Under the pieces are notes generated by a model. That model was not told the origin of the DNA. It saw only the letters and a program-made list of their open reading frames with translations, and searched no databases. A DNA stretch of 10,204 bases, taken from contig JBBREZ010000244.1 of NCBI GenBank assembly GCA_038225095.1, forward strand, positions 1-10,204, in the 5' to 3' direction. Position numbers and translations under genes: made by a program. The DNA comes from JAPLGZ01 sp038225095. Its GTDB lineage: Bacteria > Chloroflexota > Anaerolineae > Caldilineales > Caldilineaceae. This document shows positions 1-6,272 of this stretch, in pieces. The stretch's first letter is position 1. Each line of letters begins with the position of its first letter.

Positions 1-190
1 TGCGCCAACATTTGAACGGCAAAATGGCGACGAACCCACTAGCATCGTTTCTCTTGAAAATTAGGTGCAAATCGCAGGTTTGTCATGCCGTACTTGCAGC
101 AGAAGCGATTTGGCGCATTCTAATTTAACGTTGTCGTACTAATTACATTTCTAGTACCTATTCAGGCGTAGCGCTGCACAGGTAGAGCGG
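1..190. other. Left-edge non-coding stretch
   Basis: I find no supported gene here. The only open frames are short and lack a start with a ribosome site. One inverted pair is visible: TGCGCCA at 1-7 and TGGCGCA at 112-118. The first bases (CGCCAACATTT) resemble pieces of the palindromic DNA near 4343 and 9712, so the edge may cut through another repeat. Confidence 0.4.
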
Positions 191-278
191 TAGACGCCCA
201 TCAGTAGACGCCCATCAGTAGATGGGACGTAAACAGGAAGACAGGGCGTACTTCCTGTTTACCTGTCTGCCTATCTAC
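191..278. repeat. REP-like hairpin element, copy A
   Basis: This is a palindromic extragenic repeat. It opens with a 14-bp unit (TAGACGCCCATCAG) present twice in tandem at 191-204 and 205-218. A perfect stem CCCATC/GATGGG with a 4-base loop follows at 211-226. After it comes a perfect 12-bp stem GTAAACAGGAAG/CTTCCTGTTTAC at 229-240 and 251-262 with a 10-base loop. An outer GTAGAT/ATCTAC pair (218-223, 273-278) encloses the second stem. The first 37 or so bases recur in inverted orientation at 4195-4239. It lies downstream of the CPBP protease gene, so it could act as an RNA 3'-end structure, but no T-run follows and I do not call it an intrinsic terminator. Confidence 0.8.
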
Positions 279-323
279 ACAGAGGCTGAACAGTTACCAT
301 TCCTAGCTATAGTCAAGTAAGAA

Positions 324-1391
324 TTAAAAATTAGAAACGTTCAAATAGGCCAGCAACGCCAACGACATATTATACACAGCATGGACGGTCATAGACGTAC
401 TGGTGTTGGTGCGATTGCGCACAATCCCCAAAACTAACCCCAACACGAAAACGACCAGGGTCGAAAGACTGAGGCCGTAGGTGCTGTGTAAGAGGGCAAA
501 AACCAATGCGGTGAATTCCAGGCCGAAGCGCGGCTGAACCGCACCGCGTAATAGCGTTTCTTCGCCCAATGCGGCCGCCACGCCAATCGTCAGAATCCCA
601 ATCGGCGTGCGGAACAGCGGGCCAAGCAATTGATCGGTTAGCTTTTCTACATTGGGGTCAAAGCCAACTTGAAACAAACTGCTGGCGCGCTCAAGCAACA
701 TCACCACCGGCACCATCAATACACCCAGACAAATACCAAGGAGCACCTGCCGCCAGGTTGGTCGCACAATGCCCAGCCGTTGCAAGGCAGTTGCCCAGTC
801 ACGGCGCACTAGCCAGCCAACCCCCACAATGGCTAGCAATGCGGTCAAAATTTGTTGGGCCCAGAGGCTGGCCAGCGTGACGGCCGGCTGACCGGCCGCT
901 GCCTGCTGTTCGAGCGTGTTCGCCAGGTTGCCCAGACCAGTGCCCAGCGTGATCATTAAATTGATCACGACCAGCATGGTGTAGGAAAGGGCAACGGCAT
1001 GGACGGGGCTGGCAGGATCAATCGGGAGCACATGGGCCAGGAGACGACGCACAACGGGCAATAACAAGAGCATGCCAAGCAGCGCCGGTAGCCAGATGCC
1101 TGTGCCATAGACCGCAAATCCACCCACCAGCTTAACGGCGTCTACGCCAGGCATCAGCAATGAATTTGGCTGTTGCGCCAGACTTGGGTCGCGAACAAGC
1201 CGGATCGCAATTTGTTGCAGCAACACGCCGCCTATGCAGAGGGTTCCATAAAGTACAATTAGAACGCCATAACTGATATAGGCGAAGCGGCGATAAGACT
1301 CGTTGTTTTGCCGCCGCTTTTCTGCGACGTTGGCAATCAAAATAATCAGCCCTAAAAAAGCAAAAAGGATTGCCGTACTAATAATTTCCAC
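324..1391 (-). CDS. CPBP family intramembrane metalloprotease
   Basis: This is a predicted polytopic membrane protein of the CPBP (CAAX protease and bacteriocin-processing, Abi) family, glutamate-dependent intramembrane endopeptidases. The three signature motifs are present, numbering from the GTG at 1391: EETLLR (E277, E278, R282), FALLH with H302, and HAVYN with H337 and N341. They sit in the last third of the chain, as usual. The N-terminal two thirds holds several additional hydrophobic segments. The frame is open up to a GTG at 1451, but only the GTG at 1391 has a ribosome site (GGAG, nine bases upstream), and it puts the first membrane segment at the N-terminus, so I prefer it (355 aa). 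The gene is divergent from ppk1. The substrate is unknown; bacterial members act in prenyl-protein processing, bacteriocin self-immunity or regulation, and nothing nearby decides between these. Confidence 0.87.
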   Translation of the reverse strand: MEIISTAILFAFLGLIILIANVAEKRRQNNESYRRFAYISYGVLIVLYGTLCIGGVLLQQIAIRLVRDPSLAQQPNSLLMPGVDAVKLVGGFAVYGTGIWLPALLGMLLLLPVVRRLLAHVLPIDPASPVHAVALSYTMLVVINLMITLGTGLGNLANTLEQQAAAGQPAVTLASLWAQQILTALLAIVGVGWLVRRDWATALQRLGIVRPTWRQVLLGICLGVLMVPVVMLLERASSLFQVGFDPNVEKLTDQLLGPLFRTPIGILTIGVAAALGEETLLRGAVQPRFGLEFTALVFALLHSTYGLSLSTLVVFVLGLVLGIVRNRTNTSTSMTVHAVYNMSLALLAYLNVSNF

Positions 1392-1856
1392 TATTCTATA
1401 CTCCAATTGATAGGCCTGCCCCGGAACTGGCTGACGAAACTCTATCCACACTGTTGCCCAATTCGCACAAGTCTAATGCTTCTCCACGTACACCGCAAAC
1501 CAGTAGGCGCCAGTTTTTTGTGATTCTATCCCATTTCTAATTGAGCGATTTGTAACTGATCGATTTGCTTGGCGCTTGCCAATAAATTCGTTTTTGTGAT
1601 AATCTGCTATTAATCCTGAGCAGGTAGATTGTAGGCTACTCAATTATCAAAGATTTTGCCCATGAAAAAGTGACCGGTAGACAATTTAGGTAAAAAGAGT
1701 AAAATAGAGACTGAGCGATCTACCGCAACCGTTTAAGTTATTGTGCCCAGTACGCGTGCCATCATTCCTATAAAATAATCGTTGGGCTGTAATTTTTTGC
1801 TGTGATTTTATAGCCCACTGCCACCTTCATCCTGTACACCCAAGAAGGATGTCTGT
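1392..1856. promoter_or_regulatory. Divergent control region, CPBP gene / ppk1
   Basis: This spacer must hold the promoters for the leftward CPBP gene and rightward ppk1. It is A/T-rich at 1600-1810. An AT-rich TATAAA lies at 1769-1774, but no convincing -35 box is correctly spaced from it, so I do not assign a promoter. A small perfect hairpin TTGGC-GCTT-GCCAA lies at 1569-1582. I see no coding sequence in it. Confidence 0.45.
1783..1817 (+). promoter_or_regulatory. Hairpin in the ppk1 leader
   Basis: TGGGCTGTAA at 1783-1792 pairs with TTATAGCCCA at 1808-1817, nine of ten positions Watson-Crick and one G-T, around a 15-base T-rich loop. It ends about 27 bases before the ppk1 ribosome site, so it would fall within the leader RNA if transcription starts upstream. 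A role in ppk1 expression is only inference. Confidence 0.35.
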
Positions 1857-4118
1857 ATGTCCAGTAGAACCTCGACCAACCATAAAAAGACAATCCAGAA
1901 AAAGACAATCCGCAATTTGGTCCTACCGCCGCCCACCGTCAATGGCTCTGGGGCAGATTCCGTGATTTTACCCATGGAGCGTATCTATCAGCCTAATGTC
2001 GATCTGACTAACCTGTCTTTGGACGATCTGAGCACCTCACCGCAGATCTATAATTCAGAATTAAACTGGCTTGATTTTAACTGGCGTGTCTTTCATGAAG
2101 CGCTGGACAGGCGCACCCCGTTGCTAGAACGTTTGAAGTTCTTGGCGATTACGGCGAGCAATTTAGATGAATTTTTTCGCAAACGCGTAGGCGGGCTCAA
2201 ACGTCAAAAAGCCGCCGGCATTGCTAATTTGACCTTGCGGGGTTGGACGCCTGATGTGCAACTGCAACTGATTGCCAGGGCGGTGCGCCCCATGGTTGAG
2301 GCTCAGAGCCGCTGTTTGCAAGAAGATATTTTACCTGCGCTGGCCGAGTACGATGTGCGCATTTTTAACTATACGGATCTAGACGCTCAGCAACAAAAGC
2401 GGCTCCAACGCTATTATGAAACCGAAGTATATCCAATTTTGACTCCGCTGGCGGTTGACCCTGGTCATCCTTTCCCATTCATCAGCGATATGAGTTTAAG
2501 CTTAGGCGTGCTGTTGCATGATCCCGTCACGGGGGAAAGCCAGTTTGCGCGCGTCAAAGTGCCAGCCAACCGGCCGCGCTGGGTACCGCTCGAAAACCCG
2601 CAACATTTTGTCCCGCTCGAGCAGATTATGATCCACCATCTCGATACGCTCTTTCAAGGGATGGATTTGATCGCTGCCTATCCCTTCCGGGTGACGCGCA
2701 ACGCCGACATTGCGCGCAACGAAGAAGAAGCCGAAGATCTGCTAGAGTTGATCAGCGAGGAATTGCGCGAGCGCCGTTTTGCGCCGGTTGTACGGTTGGA
2801 AGTGGCCGCTTCAATGCCGGAAAATATCCTCACCATGTTGCGTGATGAGATGGAATTGGATGTGACGGATGTGTATCCAGTCGATGGTTTGCTGCGCCTG
2901 ACCGATTTATTTCCGCTGGCTGATATGAATTTGCCACACCTAAAATATGAACCGTGGACGCCCGTGACGCCGGTGCGTTTGTTGGGCATCGATAGCAATT
3001 CGCGGCCCAGTGAAATTTTTTCCGTCATTCGTCACGGCGATCTGCTGGTTCATCATCCCTATCACAGCTTTGCAGCCAGCACACAAAATTTTATTGAAAC
3101 GGCTGTGCGCGATCCGCAAGTGTTGGCGATCAAACAGACGTTTTACCGCACCAGCGCCGATTCACCAATTGTGCGGGCGTTGATCCAGGCGGCTGAACAG
3201 GGGAAACAGGTGGCTGTGCTGGTCGAGGTGAAAGCCCGTTTTGATGAAGCGCAAAATATCGAGTGGGCGCGCCTGCTCGAAGATGCCGGCTGTCATGTCG
3301 CCTATGGCTTGGTGGGTTTGAAAACGCACTCCAAACTTTCGTTGGTTATTCGCGAAGAAGAGGATGGTTTGCGCGCCTATTTTCATATTGGCACCGGCAA
3401 CTATAATCCCAAAACGGCCGGACTTTACACGGATTTAGGCTTTTTTAGTTGTGACCCGGCGATTGCGGCCGATCTGATGGATCTGTTCAACTATCTCACC
3501 GGCTACAGCCGCCAAGATATCTATCGCAAATTGTTGGTGGCGCCGGTCACCATGCGCCAATCTTTCCTAGAGATGATTGATGTCGAAATCGGTCATGCGC
3601 TGGCTGGGCGGCCGGCGCGCATCATCGCCAAAATGAATGGTCTAGAAGACCCCGTTCTTGTGCGCAAACTCTACGAAGCCAGCCAAGCGGGGGTTTCAAT
3701 CGATTTGAATATCCGAGGTGTCTGTCGTCTGCGACCAGGGCTACCGGGGCTTAGCGAAAATATTCGCGTGCTCAGTATTATCGGGCGTTTTTTGGAACAT
3801 TCGCGCATCTTCTACTTCGCCAACAACGGCAACCCGCGTTACTTTATTGGCAGCGCCGACTGGATGCGGCGTAATCTGACCAATCGTGTGGAAGCCATCG
3901 TCCCGATTGAGGACCCGCATTTACGCGAACAGCTTGATCTCATCCTCCAGACTTCACTCAATGACTATCGCCAGGGCTGGGAAATGTTGCCGGATGGTCG
4001 TTACCGCCAGCGTCAGCCGCAAGAAAGCAGCAACCCTGCCACGGCCGAGCGCGGTTTGCATGATACGTTGATGTATTACACGCGCTCGGTCAGTGCGCAA
4101 TTGCTAGATGATCTATAG
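1857..4118 (+). CDS. ppk1: Polyphosphate kinase 1
   Basis: PPK1 reversibly transfers the terminal phosphate of ATP to inorganic polyphosphate, serving phosphate and energy storage and stress survival. All four domains are present: N-terminal (YNSELNWLDFNWRVFHEA from residue 65), the middle domain (about 190-370), and two PLD-like C-terminal domains. Key motifs are LVHHPYHSF (397-405), GLKTHSKL with H491, corresponding to the autophosphorylated histidine of E. coli PPK, HIGTGNYNPKTAGLYTD (510-526), FLEHSRIF with H648 for the second conserved histidine, and GSADWMRRNL (665-674). The 753-aa length exceeds the roughly 690 aa of the E. coli enzyme. The excess is mostly a polar, Lys/Thr-rich N-terminal extension of about 60 residues. 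The ATG is supported by AAGGA seven to eight bases upstream; an ATG at 1974 would remove part of the extension. No pho-regulon gene or exopolyphosphatase is adjacent. Confidence 0.97.
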   Translation: MSSRTSTNHKKTIQKKTIRNLVLPPPTVNGSGADSVILPMERIYQPNVDLTNLSLDDLSTSPQIYNSELNWLDFNWRVFHEALDRRTPLLERLKFLAITASNLDEFFRKRVGGLKRQKAAGIANLTLRGWTPDVQLQLIARAVRPMVEAQSRCLQEDILPALAEYDVRIFNYTDLDAQQQKRLQRYYETEVYPILTPLAVDPGHPFPFISDMSLSLGVLLHDPVTGESQFARVKVPANRPRWVPLENPQHFVPLEQIMIHHLDTLFQGMDLIAAYPFRVTRNADIARNEEEAEDLLELISEELRERRFAPVVRLEVAASMPENILTMLRDEMELDVTDVYPVDGLLRLTDLFPLADMNLPHLKYEPWTPVTPVRLLGIDSNSRPSEIFSVIRHGDLLVHHPYHSFAASTQNFIETAVRDPQVLAIKQTFYRTSADSPIVRALIQAAEQGKQVAVLVEVKARFDEAQNIEWARLLEDAGCHVAYGLVGLKTHSKLSLVIREEEDGLRAYFHIGTGNYNPKTAGLYTDLGFFSCDPAIAADLMDLFNYLTGYSRQDIYRKLLVAPVTMRQSFLEMIDVEIGHALAGRPARIIAKMNGLEDPVLVRKLYEASQAGVSIDLNIRGVCRLRPGLPGLSENIRVLSIIGRFLEHSRIFYFANNGNPRYFIGSADWMRRNLTNRVEAIVPIEDPHLREQLDLILQTSLNDYRQGWEMLPDGRYRQRQPQESSNPATAERGLHDTLMYYTRSVSAQLLDDL

Positions 4119-4145
4119 CCTGTCATCTATAGGGTAGAAGACAGG
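4113..4145 (+). terminator. Weak hairpins at the ppk1 stop codon
   Basis: Two overlapping small stems lie at the gene end: CTATAG (4113-4118, containing the stop) with CTATAG (4127-4132), and CCTGTC (4119-4124) with GACAGG (4140-4145). They could be alternative folds at the 3' end of the ppk1 mRNA. No T-run follows, so a classical intrinsic terminator is not supported. Confidence 0.25.
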
Positions 4146-4170
4146 ATTAGACATTATCTGGATTAACAAA

Positions 4171-4239
4171 GATGGGTATACAGGTAGACAGATGATGATG
4201 CCTACCTGTTTCCGTCCCATCTACTGATGGGCGTCTACC
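4171..4239. repeat. REP-like hairpin element, copy B (inverted)
   Basis: This is the inverted partner of the element at 191-278. Read on the minus strand from 4239 it starts GGTAGACGCCCATCAG and matches copy A for about 37 bases with two differences. The stem CCCATC/GATGGG is kept (4216-4221, 4226-4231). The second stem is kept as ACAGGTAG/CTACCTGT (4180-4187, 4202-4209), where copy A has CAGGAAG/CTTCCTG: one base pair is flipped, but pairing is preserved. An extra GATGGG at 4171-4176 could compete for the same CCCATC. The 14-bp unit occurs once here and twice in copy A. Confidence 0.8.
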
Positions 4240-4301
4240 AGTGGTGAATGCTTATGCCGAATAAGGTCTATTGAATAAAGCGTAAAGTAAATCAATTGGT
4301 A

Positions 4302-4366
4302 GGGGCGCTCGGGTTGGCGACGTACCCAACACTGGGTAAGCTCGCCAACATTTTAGCCGCCCGGGC
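4302..4366. repeat. Nested palindrome downstream of ppk1
   Basis: GTTGGCGA (4313-4320) pairs perfectly with TCGCCAAC (4342-4349). Inside it TACCCA (4323-4328) pairs with TGGGTA (4333-4338) around a 4-base loop, so the whole folds as one hairpin with a small internal bulge. A separate GCCCGGGC palindrome follows at 4358-4365. No coding frame fits. It is probably a degenerate extragenic repeat; the family is not recognised. Confidence 0.55.
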
Positions 4367-4393
4367 GTCCCTTGGGCGCGTGCTCGCTTTTAC

Positions 4394-4510
4394 GCCAACG
4401 TTAGAGTAGACGAGTCGAGGTGAGTGCAGCGCACTGGTCAGTCTGGTCTTTCGGCCAATTATGTGCCTTTGACCAGTGCAATGCACGCCCAACTTAAACC
4501 TAACGTTGGC
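4394..4510. repeat. Long imperfect inverted repeat
   Basis: The left arm (4394-4440) and right arm (4470-4510) are imperfect reverse complements. The outer ends match exactly over 11 bases (GCCAACGTTAG at 4394-4404, CTAACGTTGGC at 4500-4510). The inner ends match at 14 of 16 positions (4425-4440 against 4470-4485). The middle of the arms has diverged, and a loop of about 29 bases separates them. It resembles a small non-autonomous element or large REP unit. I see no target duplication that would prove insertion. It lies just beyond the 3' end of the dedA-like gene. Confidence 0.6.
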
Positions 4511-4530
4511 CTACTATTGACGACCTCGCC

Positions 4531-5163
4531 TTACTTTGCTACTTGGTTAGATGGCATGTTCTTTGGTTTTAGAAGTGGCTTCAGCAGTAACCACCCAACG
4601 ATGCCAATCACGACAACGCCTAATAACCACGGTCCTAGTGAGCCGATCAATTCGCTCATATATTCTAATTGATCGCCGAAGATAAAGCCCAGATAGACCA
4701 TGACCGCCACATAGATAGCCTCGCCGATAATGTCCGCCAAAAAGAAGGCATAGATCGAATAATCCATCATGCCGCAGGTCCAATTACAGGGGGCACCTAG
4801 TGGCGTAATCAGCCAGCGACTCAAGAAAATTGCCCACCAGCCCCAGCGTTGGGTCGAATCCACCGCACGGTCAATGCTCGCTTCGCCGCCGACCAGGCGC
4901 GAGACCCGTCTGATCAGGGGGCGCCCACCCCACCACCCGATCAAATAGCCCAAGTGATCGCCGATCACGGCAGCCAATAGGCAAATCACTAGCACCCAGG
5001 TCATCGAGAGTAACTCTTGTTGCACCAGCGCACCCGCCGTCAAGACAATTAGTGTGGCCGGCAAGGGGATGCCAGCCGAGGCGATCAATATGGTAGCAAA
5101 AATGAGTGGCAAGCCATACACCACGAGTGAGGACAATAACAGATCGCTTAGATCAGATAGCAT
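4531..5163 (-). CDS. DedA family membrane protein
   Basis: This 210-aa polytopic inner-membrane protein belongs to the DedA (SNARE-associated/VTT) family, implicated in lipid scrambling and undecaprenyl-phosphate recycling and in envelope homeostasis. Family signs, numbering from the ATG at 5163, are the re-entrant-type SAGIPLPATL (29-38), GDHLGYLIG (68-76), FLSRWLITPLGAP (113-125, the counterpart of the GRF.P segment, with R116), FLADIIGEAIYV (141-152) and a C-terminal membrane helix ending KPLLKPK. The ATG at 5163 is preferred over an in-frame start at 5253: it has AAAAGG seven bases upstream, and the intervening residues are low-complexity His/Pro/Leu read out of frame from the neighbour's repeat. 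Its start overlaps by 11 bases the end of a disrupted upstream partner gene, which implies past translational coupling. Exact substrate is unknown. Confidence 0.9.
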   Translation of the reverse strand: MLSDLSDLLLSSLVVYGLPLIFATILIASAGIPLPATLIVLTAGALVQQELLSMTWVLVICLLAAVIGDHLGYLIGWWGGRPLIRRVSRLVGGEASIDRAVDSTQRWGWWAIFLSRWLITPLGAPCNWTCGMMDYSIYAFFLADIIGEAIYVAVMVYLGFIFGDQLEYMSELIGSLGPWLLGVVVIGIVGWLLLKPLLKPKNMPSNQVAK

Positions 5164-5371
5164 ATCCCGTCCTTTTCTCGAATGATTGCATTGCGGTTGG
5201 CGTAGGTGTGGGTGAAGGAGGTGTGGGTGAAGGAGGTGTGGGATAGGTATCAACGAACCGCTGTACCTGTTCTACAAAGATATGTGGCATTAAGCCTTTT
5301 TCGCGCGCCAACCGATCTAGCGGGCGCGGGTCGGGTTGCTGTGGTTGCACATCTAAGGCTTGATAAAGTTT
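5153..5371 (-). pseudogene. 3' part of insertion-split small membrane protein gene
   Basis: This is the downstream half of a gene cut by the insert at 5382-5475. The frame is open from 5389 and reads KLYQALDVQPQQPDPRPLD, then LAREKGL, MPHIFVEQVQRFVDTYP and a Pro/Thr/Ser tail, ending at the TGA at 5155-5153. A GTG at 5350 could begin a 65-aa product but has no ribosome site at a proper distance. Joined to the upstream half (5473-5700) after removing the insert and one copy of the flanking repeat, it makes one uninterrupted 147-codon frame. The stop lies inside the dedA-like gene, 11 bases of overlap. In the present state the fragment is probably not translated, or only by reinitiation. Confidence 0.7.
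5205..5243. repeat. 15-bp minisatellite, 2.6 copies
   Basis: The unit GGTGTGGGTGAAGGA is repeated at 5205-5219 and 5220-5234, with a third partial copy at 5235-5243. On the minus strand it encodes the PTPPS repeats near the C-terminus of the split gene. Because 15 is divisible by three, gain or loss of units would change tail length without shifting the frame. Confidence 0.85.
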
Positions 5372-5381
5372 TTCCTTAGGA
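5372..5381. repeat. Target-site duplication, left copy
   Basis: TTCCTTAGGA here is repeated exactly at 5476-5485, directly flanking the 94-bp insert. On the coding strand it encodes the IPKE residues at the break, which appear twice (…NIPKE and …NPKE), as expected when a target is duplicated. Confidence 0.8.
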
Positions 5382-5475
5382 TTAGCGATTCAATAACTTG
5401 GACAGAGGAGAGTAGCGATTTTCGCTCCAATCTCCATTCTCTACGCTCTGAAATGCACGAGTTATTTAATTGTCA
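5382..5475. mobile_element. 94-bp MITE-like insertion
   Basis: This is a small non-coding insertion inside a gene. Its ends are imperfect inverted repeats: the left end reads TTAGCGATTCAATAACTTG, and the right end, reverse-complemented, reads TGACAATTAAATAACTCG. With one base offset, 13 of 18 positions agree, including an unbroken AATAACT. A hairpin AGCGA-TTT-TCGCT lies at 5414-5426. The insert is bounded by exact 10-bp direct repeats. Its first codon on the minus strand is TGA, which terminates the interrupted gene at the junction. It encodes no transposase and would need one in trans. A duplication of 9-10 bp fits several DDE transposase families, so I do not assign one. Confidence 0.78.
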
Positions 5476-5700
5476 TTCCTTAGGAATGTTGAATTGGCGG
5501 GCAACGCGGGGAATAGTCATCCAAGGGCGGACAATTGGCTGGGTGCCTTCGCGCAACCGGCGTAGACCATGATAAGCGCGCAAACCAAAAAATATCACAA
5601 AGAATACGCCAACACCCAGGGCAATTAGGATCAGCAGGCGACGGTGACGGTCAATGAAAGAGGACGGCGCCTCATTTGCCTGATTGGCTGATGAATTCAT
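5473..5700 (-). CDS. Truncated single-pass membrane protein (5' part of split gene)
   Basis: This 75-aa product has a polar N-terminus, one membrane helix (about residues 24-43, LLILIALGVGVFFVIFFGLR), then a basic stretch and RPWMTIPRVARQFNIPKE, after which it stops at a TGA supplied by the insert. The ATG at 5700 is chosen over one at 5721 because GTGGAG lies five bases upstream of it. The intact form would have continued for 72 more residues with LYQALDV…PLDRLAREKGL and a Pro-rich tail. The RPWMTIP segment followed by a short helical repeat looks like a small Chloroflexota membrane protein type that I recall next to dedA genes, but I cannot check this. Function is unknown. The truncated form keeps the membrane anchor and loses the C-terminal domain. 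Confidence 0.7.
   Translation of the reverse strand: MNSSANQANEAPSSFIDRHRRLLILIALGVGVFFVIFFGLRAYHGLRRLREGTQPIVRPWMTIPRVARQFNIPKE
5476..5485. repeat. Target-site duplication, right copy
   Basis: This is the second exact copy of TTCCTTAGGA, on the promoter-proximal side of the insert with respect to the split gene. It pairs with 5372-5381. Confidence 0.8.
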
Positions 5701-6014
5701 CAAATCTCCACTTGCATTCAACTATGTAACATCGGATGACTCGGCTCAAGGCGTCTAAAGGGTTGATCAGGTCTAGCAAAGATAGGCTTGGAGGCGGTAA
5801 AGCGCATGATCCGAGAATTGTGATCATTGGTGGAAGCGATGCTTGATCTAGACGACTCGTTAAGCGCAGGCGTTGCGTAAACCAGCAGGAAAGCGCACGC
5901 AAAGACGAAAAAAATTCGTTTACCTTTGCGTGCGTAAAGCCTAAAGCTATTCTCCGCACCCGCTGACCATCCTAACTGAGCAGTTCAGCGATGGCCGCTT
6001 TTTCCTCTTGCCGT
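5701..6014. other. Gene-free spacer upstream of the split gene
   Basis: I see no supported gene. One long open frame here on the minus strand has no ribosome site and its translation has no domain-like pattern. The spacer presumably holds the promoter of the split membrane-protein/dedA pair, though no clear -35/-10 pair was found. A strong hairpin at 5894-5934 is listed separately. Confidence 0.4.
5894..5934. repeat. Two-tier hairpin
   Basis: CGCACGCAAAG (5894-5904) pairs perfectly with CTTTGCGTGCG (5924-5934). Directly inside, ACGAA (5905-5909) pairs with TTCGT (5915-5919) around five A's, leaving a 4-base bulge. It is the strongest structure in this spacer. No T-run follows on either strand, so it is not a standard terminator; a REP-like unit or processing site is possible. 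Confidence 0.55.
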
Positions 6015-6194
6015 TCATGGCTGGTCGTTTGCTAGCATCGGGCAGTCATAATCGCTCAGCGACAGCCCTTCTACAATCGAAATTTTTCCATCTTTCCGTA
6101 ACTGGATAGCGAACGGCTCAGCGTTCTCTAACGCTGACTCCTGATTGGGGTGACTTTTAAATGTTTTGTCGATTAGCTTGATGCCTATGGGTTT
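6015..6194 (-). pseudogene. Coding-like 59-codon remnant without a start codon
   Basis: On the minus strand a frame runs from just after a TAG (6197-6195) to a TGA (6017-6015). It reads like real protein: KPIGIKLIDKTFKSHPNQE, then FAIQLRKDGKISIVEGLSLS and DYDCPMLANDQP. There is no ATG, GTG or TTG until the Met near the end, so it cannot be expressed normally. A decayed gene that has lost its 5' end is the simplest reading. A perfect 8-bp hairpin (TCAGCGTT/AACGCTGA, 6118-6137) lies inside it. Chance is possible at this length. I recognise no family. Confidence 0.35.
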
Positions 6195-6272
6195 CTAACC
6201 GCACCTACCCGTTGTGCGCCTTTTATTCGCGCGCTCTATAAATTAGTGGGGCTCCCTACAAAGCCATATCTC

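Noticed and set aside
229..262. Intrinsic terminator for the CPBP gene
   Set aside because: The stem is strong, but no T-run follows on the minus strand and an inverted copy occurs elsewhere, so a repeat element is the better reading.
191..278. CRISPR repeats
   Set aside because: The 14-bp tandem unit is too short and directly adjoining, with no spacers. The structure is a pair of hairpins.
569..880. Plus-strand open frame of 103 codons
   Set aside because: It lies wholly opposite the CPBP protease gene, has no ribosome site and no domain-like pattern; it is a shadow frame.
2678..3028. Minus-strand frame of 116 codons inside ppk1
   Set aside because: It is antisense to a fully conserved PPK1 domain and its Ser/Arg-rich translation reflects the opposite strand's codon pattern.
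4394..4510. Integron attC recombination site
   Set aside because: A GTTAGGT on the minus strand fits the R' core, but no RYYYAAC partner sits at the expected paired position. The palindrome's own ends do not follow the core rules, and no integrase or cassette array is present.
5164..5253. Longer N-terminus for the DedA protein starting at 5253
   Set aside because: The extra residues are a low-complexity His/Pro/Leu run read out of frame from the PTPPS minisatellite, with no ribosome site; the ATG at 5163 has one.
5382..5475. Programmed stop-codon readthrough or frameshifting joining the two halves of the small membrane protein
   Set aside because: Direct repeats and inverted ends mark the interruption as an insertion. 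Reading through the TGA leaves further stops inside the insert, including another TGA just before the downstream half.
5672..5959. Minus-strand frame of 95 codons upstream of the split gene
   Set aside because: It has no ribosome site, overlaps the start of the membrane-protein gene and runs through a strong hairpin. Its translation shows no coherent domain or membrane segment.
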